A stretch of 64,000 nt of DNA from Cercis canadensis (GCA_003255065.1 QAOA01000580.1:941679-1005678); one strand, 5' to 3'. Numbered from the stretch's first letter, positions 1 through 11,917 are shown. Notes: a model not told the origin generated them from the sequence alone. A program made the numbers and translations.

Positions 1-538
1 GGTAAGTAACTTTTTAATAGCAAGAACCCGGTACTGTTGGGAAAATATGCAACAGATACATGCTCTAATTCAACATTGTCCTTAAAGATTCAGAGAAAAT
101 AAAGTGAAGAAGCCGAACAATTATACATGTCTTTTATTCCAAAAGCATGTTGTTACTTACTAATTCAACCACAAAATTTTCAAGTTTATGCTAAACAATT
201 AGCAGTGAATGTTCCACTTTTGATGTATCCTAAACATTATCCATAACGAATAATGTAGTAAGCAATACATGGGGGAATAATAGTTGAAAATACCATTCAT
301 CCGCAATTAGAAGATTAATGATCAAAAAGTATTTGACTACCATGATTGAGAGCATTAGATTCTAGCAGAATCCATGTCACAAAGGAGGCTGCCACATCCT
401 ACCCACTTAAGTTAATCAAAAGTAAGTCTTTTATGTATGATTTGAATATATCACTTTCACTTTCTGTGATGACCTCATAAACTTCAATTGAAAACAAGAG
501 CGCGGGGGAAAACTTTGAAAAATTGAAGACTAGTCTAA
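1..538. other. AT-rich flank, no gene seen
   Basis: No convincing coding region or structural RNA is visible here. It lies outside the left end of the Harbinger-type element, whose TAA target site occupies 536-538. Confidence 0.5.
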
Positions 539-809
539 GGTGGTGTTTGGTATCAAGAAAGTTTTAAGATTCTTGGCAAAGTGAAGTAGAAATAAAAGTT
601 TCCCATGTTTGTTATAAGAGATAAAAAAATATTCCCAACAATAAAGGATACCCTGAAATGTTTATTTATACACAAAACTGAAAATTTTCATTCCCACCTG
701 TGAGGGTGGGAAAGTGGGATTCCGGAGGGAATGGGAAAGTTTTGTCGTGTAAAATTACTCATTTACCCCGATCCCATCTCTCCAATACTCACCTCCTCGA
801 CACTTTAGC

Positions 810-1170
810 CAATGGAGTCAACTGGGTTATGCTTGCACTCACCATCTCGCACTTCCCTCTTCTGCTTTGCTCTCCTCTTCACCAAGAACCCAAAAAGGTT
901 CCAAATTTCTTGGTGCTTTGCAAAAAGGTCAGGTGCTTGTGCCAAAAAAAATGGCGGCTACGACACCTGCGACAACAACCACAAGCTTCGGTGGGGTGGG
1001 AAGAGGCACCAATTTTGCCGTTTGTTTCTGAAGAGGATCAACCTACGGCCATGGCTAAGGCTGCAGAGGCATGTCAGTTTTTGCGGCGAAGCGCGGCACT
1101 AACGTTGGGTTCGATGTTGGGGGAGATTGCTAGTATTCTCCCCGGGCACGAGTTTGCTTCGGTGAGTGAG
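810..1170 (+). other. GC-richer, coding-like stretch of unknown origin inside the element
   Basis: This stretch is richer in G+C than its surroundings and its frames are open over tens of codons, for example an ATG at 951 giving MAATTPATTTTSFGG. Frame continuity breaks repeatedly. It may be a third captured 5' exon, but I do not recognise the parent gene. Confidence 0.25.
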
Positions 1171-1768
1171 ATTGAGCTCAGTTCGAATTATTGCTGTTCT
1201 TTTCTTCAAGTTCCAAAAATTGAAAAAAAAAATAGTTTTTGGGCAAAGGTTATTGTAGTTTGGTTTTGCTCCTCCGTTCATCATTTGAGCAGCTCTGCTT
1301 TAAGTTTTTTTTTTTCTTTGGTTTAAACTACAGGCTAGTTAAAATTTTTGTTGTACGTATGTGAATACGTTTTAGTCTTCTGGAGTTTTAGTTCATATAT
1401 GTTGCACACAAGGTGTTTGATAAAAGGTCTGAACTGAACTCAGACAAATCCTTGGGCCTCTTTCTTCGTCCTCTTTTATTTTAAATGATTATGATTGTTC
1501 TTGTGCCTGCTCTCTGTTAATTACCTATTGCTTTATGTCTCTTGATGTTTGTATCAATAATATTTCATCGTGTCATTTTCTGATATCCAATTTCCTTTTG
1601 TCAACATCTATGGTAGGCTATTCTATTGTTAGAAGTCCATTTGATTGCAAATTATGATGCTGTTATGTGATACTTAATGCCAAAAGTTTGTTTCCCAATT
1701 TCATGATTCAAATTGATGATTGGCAGGACTATCTGGCTGCCCCTGCAACGATAGACTTGGCGGAACTT

Positions 1769-1853
1769 TGTATTTCATTTAATGCTTCATTTTCTGTATG
1801 CTGGAAGTTTCCTAGAGCTTATTCATAGTTCATCTATAAGATGGTGTTTAATT
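1769..1853 (+). repeat. Direct repeat, copy 1 (partner 2511-2594)
   Basis: About 85 bases shared with 2511-2594, with several substitutions; both copies contain TTTTCTGTATGCTGGAAGTT. It marks an internal duplication within the Harbinger-type element. Confidence 0.7.
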
Positions 1854-2351
1854 TGTTTATACCTTAAATGACTATCAATATAGGTTGCTTCCTGTGCTTG
1901 GTGGTAAGTGGTGATATAATAACTGTATGACTGGCTATTGTTGCCATGCTACTGTGTGGATGTTATGTGTGCCTCCATTTATCTATATCTGCAATAATCT
2001 TAATTTTTTTAAAAAATTGGTACTGGATGCAAGAACCATTTAGGGAAATCCTTATGATGAAAGAGACCCTATAATAAAAAGAAAACAAAACCACCTGCTT
2101 TTTTGAGGTGAAAATGGATTCTAATACTTGAGAATTTAATTGTTTTTATCCCTATCAATGGAGTGTACTCCATAATGCCTTTCTTTTCCATTGTTACTTG
2201 TTAATGCTTTTAATTCTTAGCAAAGTTATACTGACATGCTTAATAATCTTTCCTGGCATGTATTCTATTTCTATTGTGGTTCAAAGTCGCACCATCTACT
2301 TTGATACCTGTTTTGCTATTGACTGCTGAGTTCCTTTTTTTTTTAATTAAA

Positions 2352-3266
2352 GGAAATCAAAGTTCAGCTCCCTCCGATCATGCTGCTTCAAATAATGTGG
2401 ATGATAGTGAGAATTCAATGTTTTTGCCCTTATTCACCTTCCATTAACCCATCAATGAAGTCATTCAGGAATTACTACACTGCATATATGCATGTTTTTA
2501 CTGTATGTTTGATTTCACTTAATGCTTCCTTTTCTGTATGCTGGAAGTTTCCAAGATCTAGTTGATAGTTCATCCATAAGATGGTCTTTACAGTGTCAAA
2601 TTTTTTATTATATTTGGCTAGTTATCCTGTGTTGACAGCCAGACCTTTGATAGAACTCATTACTAGGTGGATTCAATTGTGACCTTATAGTCTTATACCA
2701 TGGTAAATGAGCTGATTAAATTTGTCATTGATAGTCTTGTTTGTATGTTTATGACATTGCAAAGTTGGTAGCTGGAGTTACATTTGAAAGTGCCTCTTCA
2801 TGGCATGGATAACTTGTCTCATAAAGAAGAGAGATGAATGGGAAATAATTCTTCTTCATTTGGACACAAAAAAGGACTTGGAGCAACCTGGTAGCCCATC
2901 GTTGAAGAAGACGGAAGAGAAGGGCATTGTAGTTGTGCATAAAGTGAAATGCAAGCTTTATGTCAAGGTATTTTATTATAACTAGTTATATGATCGAATG
3001 ATCCAGTGTAAAGTTTATGCTGATATATATCATGTTACTGTCATTGAACAACATTCTTAGATTCCGAGCTTGTTCTGATTTAGCTTGGTCTTATGAATTC
3101 ACCTTAATGGTTTTATATCTTTCACTCTTGGTATGTCCAGTCAAGTGATCCAGCAGATCATAATACATGGAAAGATAAAGGAATGGGCTAGCTTTCCATT
3201 AAATGCAAAGAGGGTGTCAGCAAGGCTACCAGAGAGTCAAAACCAACAATCATTATTCGGAATGAG
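2352..3266 (+). pseudogene. NUP50-like nucleoporin fragment (captured, disrupted)
   Basis: Three exon-like blocks read as pieces of a plant NUP50-type nucleoporin with a C-terminal Ran-binding domain. One near 2352-2430 encodes NQSSAPSDHAASNN. One near 2761-2967 ends KVKCKLYVK. One near 3141-3266 encodes SSDPADHNTWKDKGMG, then an in-frame TAG, then LSIKCKEGVSK and SKPTIIIRNE. The TAG stands where a Gln codon (CAG) would restore continuity, and the second block carries another stop or frameshift near 2810. NUP50 binds Ran and importin at the nuclear pore; this copy lacks most of the gene and cannot make that protein. The family assignment rests on remembered similarity. Confidence 0.6.
2511..2594 (+). 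repeat. Direct repeat, copy 2 (partner 1769-1853)
   Basis: Second copy of the roughly 85-base repeat. It lies just downstream of the first NUP50-like exon remnant, so the duplicated material is probably intron sequence. Confidence 0.7.
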
Positions 3267-3489
3267 GTCTGTTATTCTGAAAAAATTTCTTAGTGATTCT
3301 ATATTAGTATGTAAGACCTAAATTTAATCTCTGTTGTTTCATCAAGAACTTTTAGGTGAACTAATATGCAACTAAGTTAAGAATGGAGTTGAAAAATACA
3401 AAGCCAAAGGATTGTAATGTCGGTGTAAGACGATCAAATACAAAATTTGATATTGCTTGCTTATTTATCTTTCTGATTTCATGTTACAG

Positions 3490-3710
3490 GAACTAGTCCA
3501 GCTGGAAAGACTCCACTAAATTGGGAAACAAGGTCAGGCATTGCCCTTGGTGCTGCACGTGGGATTACATACCTACACTCACAAGGTCCTAGTAACTCCC
3601 ATGGAAATATCAAGGCATCAAATATTCTTCTTACCAAATCCTTTGAAGCTCGTGTCACTGACTTTGGCCTTACTTATCTTGCTCTTCCAATATCTACACC
3701 CAACCGGATT
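3490..3710 (+). pseudogene. Receptor-like kinase fragment (RLK902/RKL1-like, captured)
   Basis: After a splice-acceptor-like TTACAG, the frame reads TSPAGKTPLNWETRSGIALG, then AARGITYLHSQGP, SHGNIKASNILL and VTDFGL, ending at STPNRI. This is the catalytic-loop to DFG region of an LRR receptor-like kinase. HGN replaces the usual HRD, as in the RLK902/RKL1 group of probable inactive kinases. Similarity stops abruptly at about 3710, before the activation segment. No N-lobe, transmembrane segment or LRRs are present. It follows the NUP50-like exons in the same orientation inside one element. Confidence 0.7.
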
Positions 3711-4153
3711 TTTTTAATTCTCAAGAAACTTAGTTTAATATTCAGCTGGTTCATTAGGATTTTGAAATTTTTTGGATAATGTATTAGTGATAGTATCAAT
3801 GTAGTAATTAATATGTATCTTTGTATATTTTGAAATTATTTATAATGCTGAAAGTTTTATTGCTCCCATGGATCATCAATTTGTAGGTATATGTTGTGTT
3901 CTTTTACTTATTTTCTTTTATTTCAATTAAGGGTATTTTTGGAAAAATTGATAGCATTCTTGGGTATATTCTATTTGAACCAAACATGAGAATACAATTT
4001 TGTTGGGAATATATCATAATATTCTCAGGAAAGTTAAGTGATAACCAAACATGAGAATATTAACTTTTTCAGTAATCTCATACCTGGGAATCCTATTCCT
4101 AGGAAAGTAAGAATTCCCAATAAAGAGGATCCTCTATACCAAACACCACCTAA

Positions 4154-4633
4154 GGGAGTAGTTGTGGGCACTTGAGGTGGAAGGCCGTGGCCTGGTGGGC
4201 TGCCCAAAACTCAGCCTGGAAACTAAAACAACTGGGCTTATGGCCCAAAGGGTCAGATTTGAGCTCCACGTTAGGCTGTTCAAATTTTGGCCAGGCTTGA
4301 GTTATAGGAATAGAAACTGAGCCCAGCAGGAGAAGAGCAACAAAGCAACCAAATTCTTTTGCCCTGCTTGTAAACAACAGTGGTGATTCAGCACACTCTC
4401 CTAATGAGTAACTAGTGGTATTCAAGACTTTTGAATACAAGAAACTACTACATTGATCCTTGATCAATGAACAACATATGATAATTTAATAGTTTAAAGT
4501 AGCATAATCCAAAATTGACGTACAATTATGCCATAAGCATACTTTATATAAGTGAATTAAGTACTGCTCAACATCATTCCTACACAACTATAAGCCCCCA
4601 TAAAAATGGCAATTGCCTCAAGTAAAAACTGTC
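4154..4633. other. Short intergenic stretch, probable 3' UTR of the TIC56-like gene
   Basis: Lies between the right end of the Harbinger-type element and the stop codon of the minus-strand gene. The portion nearest 4633 is presumably its 3' UTR. No independent gene is supported. Confidence 0.5.
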
Positions 4634-6511
4634 TTAAGCCCTCCTACCAATATCACCTTCCAAAATTGCATGCCTAGTTAAAACAATCTCTTTAACAAGA
4701 TTTCTATAAGTGAATGGTCTAACCGCTGCTCGCAAAAACAGCTCTGGAGGAATTTTGCTTTTCTTGATCCTTTTCCTCCATGGACCAATCCCAGCATACT
4801 TCCACTCTTCTGGACTAACCTTTGCCCGTTTGCCTCTCAAGGCAGTTTCATCTCCGTCTGCTGAAGGATCTGTTTTTGCCTGTGCTTCCGCTGTCATCAA
4901 ATGTTTCTTATAAAACTCTGAAGACAACTCAACACTCCGCTTTGCCAACTTTTCCATTGCTTCTGCACTGCTTGTTGCTTTTCTCAACTCCTCCTCCCAA
5001 TGCTTCTCATCCTTTCTTTCAAGTGTATCCTCCTCTTTGGCACGAAATTTACCATCTCCACTTTCTTCCACGTCCATAATTAGATCTTGGTCATCATCGT
5101 CATAATCAATATCACCCAGGTCCTCCTCCTCTTCTTCTTCTTCTTCATCGTAATCATCATCATCATCGGTAATGTCATCCCCTTCATCATCCTCAATCCA
5201 ATCTACAATCTCATTTTCCTCTGGATCACCAACAACAGCATCTTCATCATCATCAGGAGCATCACAACCAAGCTCCATCTCTTCCAACTTAGCCTTCCAC
5301 TCCTTTGTATATGGATGTAACAATTGCACTGGATGATTGGTTAACAAAAACTCCAAACATTTTGACTTTTTCTCATCACTCATTTTCTGATATGCATTAA
5401 CCACATCATCAACGAATGCCTTTTGACTCACCTTCACCATCTTACACAAGCCACCAAAATAAGTACACGTTTCAACAGTCCCATCGTCATTCTCCAACTC
5501 AAAAAGGTAATCCTCTTCAGTAGTGGGATCAAGAAATGGAATTAGCGCCTTAAAAAAGTTATCTTGTGGCTCAAACCTACACTGGTACACTGGTCGCTTC
5601 ACATATATAATATCAGGTCTCATCCATGCTGCACATTGCGTTATCAATCCCCTTGCCTTATTCCCAAGTCTACCCATCAAGTTCCACTTATCCAATCTCT
5701 GTTTACCAGCTTCAAGTACTACTTCACTAACCAATGTCCATTGCTGCCAAGGAAAATCTGAAATTCTCCACTTGGGGTGCCTCACAAAGACCCAAAAATA
5801 CCTGAATCCTTTACTTGAATCCATCTGTTTCACTCTCTTGCCAAATTCTGAAGCCATTTCAAACTGCTCAATTTTCTCCCACTCCTCATGGTCCCTCACT
5901 TCACTGATTATTGTCACACGCTCATCTGAAAACCGGCCACGAATAGGGTCACCTACAACAACTCCACGCCATGAATACGGTCCATATTGACCATATTTAT
6001 ACCAATCATATGGGTGGCGTAGACTTGGGTCATCTTTTTCCATAAACCGAACCATCCGATCATACCCAAGGCCAATTTGCTGGAGCTCGTCCTCAGAGAA
6101 GTTATCAGGATACTTCCCATTTGGGTTCTTCAAGCGGTAGAAGAAGGACTCAGCAAGTTTCTTGCTTTTCCGCCTAGCATTGCGCTTCATCTGTCGACGG
6201 AAATCAGCACCGCCTTCAATACGCCCGCCGGAGGAGCTCCCAGTCTTCTTGCTGCGACCGGCAAAGCACCTAAGGTCTCGCCAGCAGGCATTATTTTGGG
6301 GACAACATAGTTGATTCTGGCTACAAATTGAATTGGGATTTTGAGAGAATGAGACAATTACAAAGGGTTTAGGGGTTTGGAATTTTAGGTTTGGGGGATT
6401 ATGGAATGGATTTGAGGATGGTTTTAGTTTAAGAGAAGATAATTGGACGATAGCTGAATAAGGGTTTAGGGTTCTAGGTAAAAGCTCACTTCTAATATAG
6501 CTGGGTTCCAT
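4634..6511 (-). CDS. TIC56: Probable chloroplast TIC56-like protein (GYF-like domain, acidic tail)
   Basis: Uninterrupted reading frame of 625 aa from the ATG at 6511 to TAA at 4634. That ATG is chosen because it is the first in frame; TTGCTTTTTCAG directly upstream looks like a splice acceptor, so a 5' UTR intron is likely. The first 80 residues or so are rich in Ser, Pro and Asn and poor in acidic residues, as in chloroplast transit peptides. Residues 168-185 (YDWYKYGQYGPYSWRGVV) resemble a GYF fold. Residues 418-483 are an Asp/Glu run, and the C-terminus is basic. TIC56 belongs to the 1-MDa protein translocon of the chloroplast inner envelope. The name comes from recalled similarity in the GYF-like region. 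A conserved plastid protein is well supported; the TIC56 identity is moderately supported. Confidence 0.72.
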   Translation of the reverse strand: MEPSYIRSELLPRTLNPYSAIVQLSSLKLKPSSNPFHNPPNLKFQTPKPFVIVSFSQNPNSICSQNQLCCPQNNACWRDLRCFAGRSKKTGSSSGGRIEGGADFRRQMKRNARRKSKKLAESFFYRLKNPNGKYPDNFSEDELQQIGLGYDRMVRFMEKDDPSLRHPYDWYKYGQYGPYSWRGVVVGDPIRGRFSDERVTIISEVRDHEEWEKIEQFEMASEFGKRVKQMDSSKGFRYFWVFVRHPKWRISDFPWQQWTLVSEVVLEAGKQRLDKWNLMGRLGNKARGLITQCAAWMRPDIIYVKRPVYQCRFEPQDNFFKALIPFLDPTTEEDYLFELENDDGTVETCTYFGGLCKMVKVSQKAFVDDVVNAYQKMSDEKKSKCLEFLLTNHPVQLLHPYTKEWKAKLEEMELGCDAPDDDEDAVVGDPEENEIVDWIEDDEGDDITDDDDDYDEEEEEEEEDLGDIDYDDDDQDLIMDVEESGDGKFRAKEEDTLERKDEKHWEEELRKATSSAEAMEKLAKRSVELSSEFYKKHLMTAEAQAKTDPSADGDETALRGKRAKVSPEEWKYAGIGPWRKRIKKSKIPPELFLRAAVRPFTYRNLVKEIVLTRHAILEGDIGRRA

Positions 6512-6894
6512 CTGAAAAAGCAATCTTCAGAATTAGATTTAGCTCTCTAGTTAAACCCAAAGAAATGACTACCTTCAAAATAATACCAATATGATTTCAG
6601 ACAAGGTTTGAGACAACATCAATATCAATTTTCGCTCAGAAGTTAATCAAAAAACTAAAAAGAACAAGTAAGAAGGTTAACATTTCTAATTAGAAAAACC
6701 AAAAATGAAGACAAAGATACAGGAAATAGACATGAAAGAAAGTGAGTGATGGCATGTAAAGTAAAGCATTAGAGAACCGACCATAGCAGAAGGGGCATGT
6801 AAACGAATACTTCTCCCGCCTCCCGGCAAACCTAGATAACCTTGGGTTATTAGAATTTTTTTTCTCCTTCTTTTATATATATTTTGAAATTTAT

Positions 6895-7242
6895 GGTTTG
6901 GTCACCGGTTAAAAAGTTCTTTGGTTCCAAATATATAGGATTTTTAGTTTGGTTCGTATAAAATATTTAAAATATTCTTTAGTTTCATATAGTTAACATG
7001 TGATTATCTTTTGGTATTAGTAATTATTTTGTTTATATATGTGATAATCTTTTAATGTTATGTGATTATTATGTTTACATATATAATTATTGTGTTTAAA
7101 AAAATGAAATAATTACATCTATTATTACAATAATTACATAATAACGAGAAATATTTTAAATATTTTTTACTAATATAAAAAGAATCAAATTAGAATCTCT
7201 CTATATTTTATCTCCTTTTACCAATTTAAAAAACCAAATAAT
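6895..7242. repeat. Probable MITE with long inverted arms
   Basis: Left-arm motifs (GGTTTGGTCACCGGTTAAAA, then ATAAAATATTTAAAATATTC) recur in reverse complement on the right near 7150-7242. The element is AT-rich and non-coding. Exact ends and target site are unclear. The remainder of 6512-7995 is AT-rich intergenic DNA plus the 5' UTR of the TIC56-like gene and the 3' UTR of HESO1. Confidence 0.5.
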
Positions 7243-7995
7243 AATTCTCTCTAATTTTTTAAAAAAGAAAAAAGGGAATGAATTAGATTACTCTAATAAA
7301 TTATCAAAAAATAATTTAAAAATTAGGAAGGCAAAATAATCTGTTTTGTTAAATATATTATATATTAGCGTTATTATATGAATATTCAATTATATGAGAA
7401 AAATAAAGCACCAAAGGCAGTGAGATTTTTTTAGGTTGCCAAAAATAAGTGCATAGAGGAGAAAATTTAGAGAAGGATATGATGATGCACACAGCACAGT
7501 GCACTTACTCAATCCAAACATACGTTCCTTTTTTCTATTATTATTAATTAAAAGTTGTTTTCAGTTTCCTTTTCAACCTTTATTTGTTTTCATGTGATCA
7601 TGGCTTTAAGGATTAAGCACTAACAAGGTGAGTGGGAAAGCTAGGCAAATCAACTCATCTTTGCATACTCCGAATACCAAACAACCAATACGATGGTGTC
7701 TGAAATCGAAAAGGCTACCAGAATGCGTATCATACTAGAGCATAATTGGCAACTTGGATTAGAATTGACAAAAATATCATAAAAACCATCTCTTTTCAAA
7801 ATGAATACCAATTACCAGCTGACATACCATTGTTTGATCTAATTCTCCCCAGAACGGGCTAAATCAAATATCCAGGTAGCACTTTTCACCCCTCAATTAC
7901 AGAAGAAGAAAGCAGATAAAACCTGTAGTCCAGGTATATATATTCAAAACATTGTTCATATAAGAAATATTCGTTTCTATTTTCTGACTAGCAAT

Positions 7996-10900
7996 TTATG
8001 TATTGGATCTTTGTCTCCATATCTGTTGCCCTTGATGTGGCTGCACAGGCCACCTTGTAGCTGAATTGTTGGAGCTTGTTCCTTGGCTGCCATTCTGAAA
8101 ATGAAGCTGTTGTGTTTTGGGGGATGGCTGCACAGGCCCCCTTGTAGTCGAATTGTTAGAGCGTGTTCCTTGGCTGCCATTCTGAAAATAACGCTGTTGT
8201 GTTTGTGGGGGTGGCTGCCTGACTCTCTGCACCTGCGGCCGAGTTGGGTGGTACGTCCCACAGTTGTAATTGTAATTTGGGTTCCAAGAAGGTGGTCCGA
8301 TTATATATCGTGACACATGCGGTTGTGCTAACTCGGCCAGAAGAGAACTTTGATCAAGATTCCCAGAGGTAAGTCTGTGACGTGTTGATTGGAATACTCC
8401 AGATATCCTTTCCAGTTGTCCAGTACTGACAGACCTTGCAGTATTTTGTGGTTGCTCAAAAGGATCCTCAATCTAACCAACCCAAAGATAAGTATAAATT
8501 TCATTAGCTGAGTCAAAGAAAAATTGATAACATCATAAGCATTTAGTAGTATGTTTAAACTTCAGCTTATTTCAACCCAAACATGACCTTTATATCAGGC
8601 CCAGATAAATGAAAGAATATTGTCTAAGGGAACTGAGAATTACAAAGATAGCATAAGTCTTGGGCAACCATCTCGTGTTGCTTTCTATCTGTTCCCATTT
8701 TCCAGTATAGGGGCAAATCCCCAGCTCTGAGGCCATTGAATTGATATCATAAAACTGCCAAAAGCATACAACATGCCACAATCAGTACTATATGTAAACA
8801 TGCCAGGCCATTTTGTAAAGAATCAAGAAATGCATTTGCATAGCATACTTCGACAACCAACCTATATAAAATGAGTATGCTTTCTTTATTATTTATCATT
8901 ATTATTATTTTGGCCAATTTATTAAAAATACACAAGAATAAAGTCCAACATTATAACATGCTCTTTGGTGTATTCAGAGATGGTCCGACAATTATCAGGT
9001 TTAAGTCAAGTGCATTATAAATTAAATGGAGTAGCCAAACAAATCTCTTTAACCAGTATAAATTGAAGGTATAAAATCATGAAAACAATTATTTACCTTT
9101 GCAAGGAATGAAATGAAAAGCCGAGACAAAGAACTTTTATTAATGGGCCTTAATTTGTCTGATTTAATCCTGCTAATGTTAGCCTCACATGTTTCTGCAA
9201 TTAGTTTCTCTGCATCAGCCCTCACGCCTGCATGAATTACACGAGGTAATGTGATCAGATCAGTCTTTTTATTCCCCATTAGAAAATTGACAATTCTAAT
9301 TCACATAATAGTTTAAGAGATATTTCAAGTGTTCAAACCTTTTCAATCACAGAATCTAAAAAATAAATAGATAATAGGTGAAGTCCAACCTCTAATTTTT
9401 TTAGAGGCTGAAAAAAAAAAATACATGAATATCATACATCAATCTAGCATATTCTGAAATAGAATATCGGTCAATCACTAAAAGTTCCAAAAGCATAAAA
9501 TTAGTGAAGATAGACTAAATAGGTATCAGATATACATCTAAATTGTTCTCTTCATCTGCATCTGTCCTCAAAATACCCTCCCCTGTCCATTATTGTAGTT
9601 GGAACTTGAATTGCATGGTTTGAATTCCACAAAGAACATATTGCTGATAGTGCATCTACCTCTTCCCCCTCATCAATGGAAATATGTACATACATCACAC
9701 AAGGACAGTATTCATGCAATGTAGTGAGAGAAAGAGATAACAGGAGTATATTAAACTCTTCAATAGTGCAATAGGTTGTCCACATTCATAGAATTATTAA
9801 TGTTACATGCATGCACTTGAACATCCAAGAGAAGTGTAAACATTGCAGCTTTCTACAGGTTCTACTTGTAAAAAAATTATCTCAAATTCCAAATGAATAA
9901 AGAGAATAATGATGCTTCATGCTCAAAATTAAAGATGAAATTACCTCTAAGATCATCCACCATGTTGCGAGGGTATATGTCTTGAAGTGGAGGTAGAATT
10001 GCAGGAACGCATGTCTGAAAATGACAGATAAAATTTGTATGCATCATAAGGGAGAAGATTTATCTATTAATTTCCAGGAAAAAAAAACTTCACTAGAAGT
10101 GCTTTAAAGTGAATGTGACGACTGCTTTAGCCAGTAACATATTTTCCTAGAATACATTTCACCAAGGTTAAGAAGAATTTTTAGACTACGAGACTAAAGG
10201 CATTATTAAATGGTTTAAATTATTGTTATGTGAAAAAAGAAAATATTCAGGAAATGCTTATGATATTTCTGAAAGCTTTCAGGAAAACCACATCTAGTCT
10301 AAACAGCAGAGATAACTTATAAGTGGCAGCCATGAAATGTTCTCCTTATGCTGGCTGCTCCACCTGATCCCAACAAAACACCAAAAAGGAAAACACAATT
10401 GATATTGCACATACAAAAATTATGAAAAAGAAAAGTACCTGAAAGTGGAAGATCACAAGTAAACTGAGGGAATATGAATTGAAAGTCCCAGTCTTTGAGT
10501 TATTGATATCATGTGTTTTTGCCCATTCCTTGACCTACAAAAACTAGAAAGAGCACATCAAACAGAAGTAATTTCTCCAACAAGAGCAATATTTTGCCAC
10601 AAGAATGTACCAGTAAAACCATATCACGGAAGCGGTCATCTATCTCGTTGATCCAAAGCAAAAGCTTGGACTTCATTTGACCCAGCAGGTTATCAATTGA
10701 AATATCACAAGATATACCCTGATGGTCGCTTTTACATTTTAAAATGGGAACTCGTGCATTGGAGATGAACTGCAAGCTCCGCCATCCACCTGCAAATTAG
10801 AGTTATTACAAATTGGACTAGGGCATACTCAATAAAACTGAAGATGCCATTTTTATTTTTTGCTGCTTTACTATAATGATATAACAAATAATGTTATAGT

Positions 10901-11917
10901 TATAACTTATAACCACCTTGAAGTATATAATAAACTCAGTAAGCACTACTAATGGAACCCAAGAATCTTAAAAGTTGAGAAAATTATTATGAAGCGATTT
11001 CATATATCCAAAGCAGAACTTTACTTTTTTCTTGAGTACAGTAGGTCAACAGAAAAATATTTCTGGCATATATATCCTCAAAATGGTCAGAATTTAGAAG
11101 AAAGACTACCTCTTAATTGTAACAATCCTATAACTGCATTCATTTACATGCATACAAATCATTACTAGTAGTACTCTTGCTCCATAACATAACAACCAAT
11201 CTGTAATATATTTTATCATCTTCATATCGGTACACATCCAAATATAGTCACAGGATGGTTATACAATTTATCAAATTTCCTCACTCTAATTTTCTGCATG
11301 GTTATTTGAATCAACTCAACTAAACTTTACATCCTATTGTTTGAGAATTTGAAGGTTGATAAAAGAAAAACCAATTATGAATATAAAAGTGAAATGGATC
11401 TTCTGAATGGTTAATAAATAAGAAGGTTTTGTAAAAGCAACAGTTCACAGATGATCCAAGCAAAAAAAAAAGAGGGGGGGGGGGGAGGAGGAGACAAACA
11501 GACAATAATACCTTTCATTTTCAAAGCTCTTGAAAGCTCTCCTAGTAACATTTGTTTGCGTTTTTTGCCAGTAGATGAAATATATGAACCAATTGGTAGC
11601 TCAATCGAAATATCCAGGTCACCCCATCGAGTGAAGAGATTAGATACAAATGACCCAAATGGCTCAACGGTAGCTCCTGTTCCACCAACAGAGTAATAGA
11701 CACTGTAAATGCTGATACAAGTTCTTGGTAATAACAAATAGCAAAAGTTTGAGCATGAAGAACTTTTAGTAAATTCACCTCTTAGGTTTTCCACAGATTC
11801 AACAACTCCTCGCAGGTCATGAATAATCTGAAACCGTACCAACCAATCTTCTTGTAAGGGTCTGATCACTCCGAGTATATCCTTTAGAGTAGGATCCAAG
11901 ATGCTATGTGTGCTCAT
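7996..11917 (-). CDS. HESO1: Terminal nucleotidyltransferase HESO1 (RNA uridylyltransferase)
   Basis: Eight coding exons, in order: 11917-11779, 11676-11512, 10789-10611, 10534-10439, 10014-9945, 9227-9097, 8754-8644 and 8472-7996. All introns are GT-AG and phases agree, giving 455 aa. The nucleotidyltransferase core begins with FGSFVSNL (53-60); GDLDIS carries catalytic Asp66 and Asp68, and ISCDIS carries the third Asp, 130. The PAP-associated region follows (DINNSKTGTFNSYSLSLLV, then TGKWEQIESNTRWLPKTYA). The last exon encodes a Gln/Asn/Pro-rich tail with a roughly 29-residue unit repeated twice (FQNGSQGT...SNNS..TR..PVQP). HESO1 adds uridines to unmethylated miRNAs and RISC cleavage products, marking them for decay. 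The protein is somewhat shorter than Arabidopsis HESO1, mainly in the tail. Confidence 0.92.

Larger units (their letters stand above)
539..4150. mobile_element. PIF/Harbinger-type non-autonomous element carrying gene fragments
   Basis: The left end (539) reads GGTGGTGTTTGGTAT and the right end (4136-4150) is its exact reverse complement. Each side is flanked by TAA (536-538 and 4151-4153), the 3-bp target duplication typical of PIF/Harbinger. Subterminal sequence is loosely inverted as well: words such as ATGTTTG and ATATTCCCAACAA recur near both ends in opposite orientation. The 3.6-kb interior encodes no transposase. It holds pieces resembling a NUP50 nucleoporin gene and a receptor-like kinase, introns included, so capture was from genomic DNA rather than cDNA. 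Termini and target site are seen directly; the superfamily is inferred from them. Confidence 0.75.

Noticed and set aside
700..1326. Open frame of 208 codons on the plus strand
   Set aside because: It lies inside the Harbinger-type element, starts at its end region, has no recognisable domain and runs into T-rich low-complexity sequence.
4150..4467. Minus-strand frame of 105 codons
   Set aside because: No domain, starts beside a transposon end, lies in the 3' flank of the TIC56-like gene; probably chance.
5087..5990. Plus-strand frames overlapping the TIC56-like gene
   Set aside because: They are antisense shadows of the minus-strand gene; the Ile-rich one mirrors the Asp/Glu repeat.
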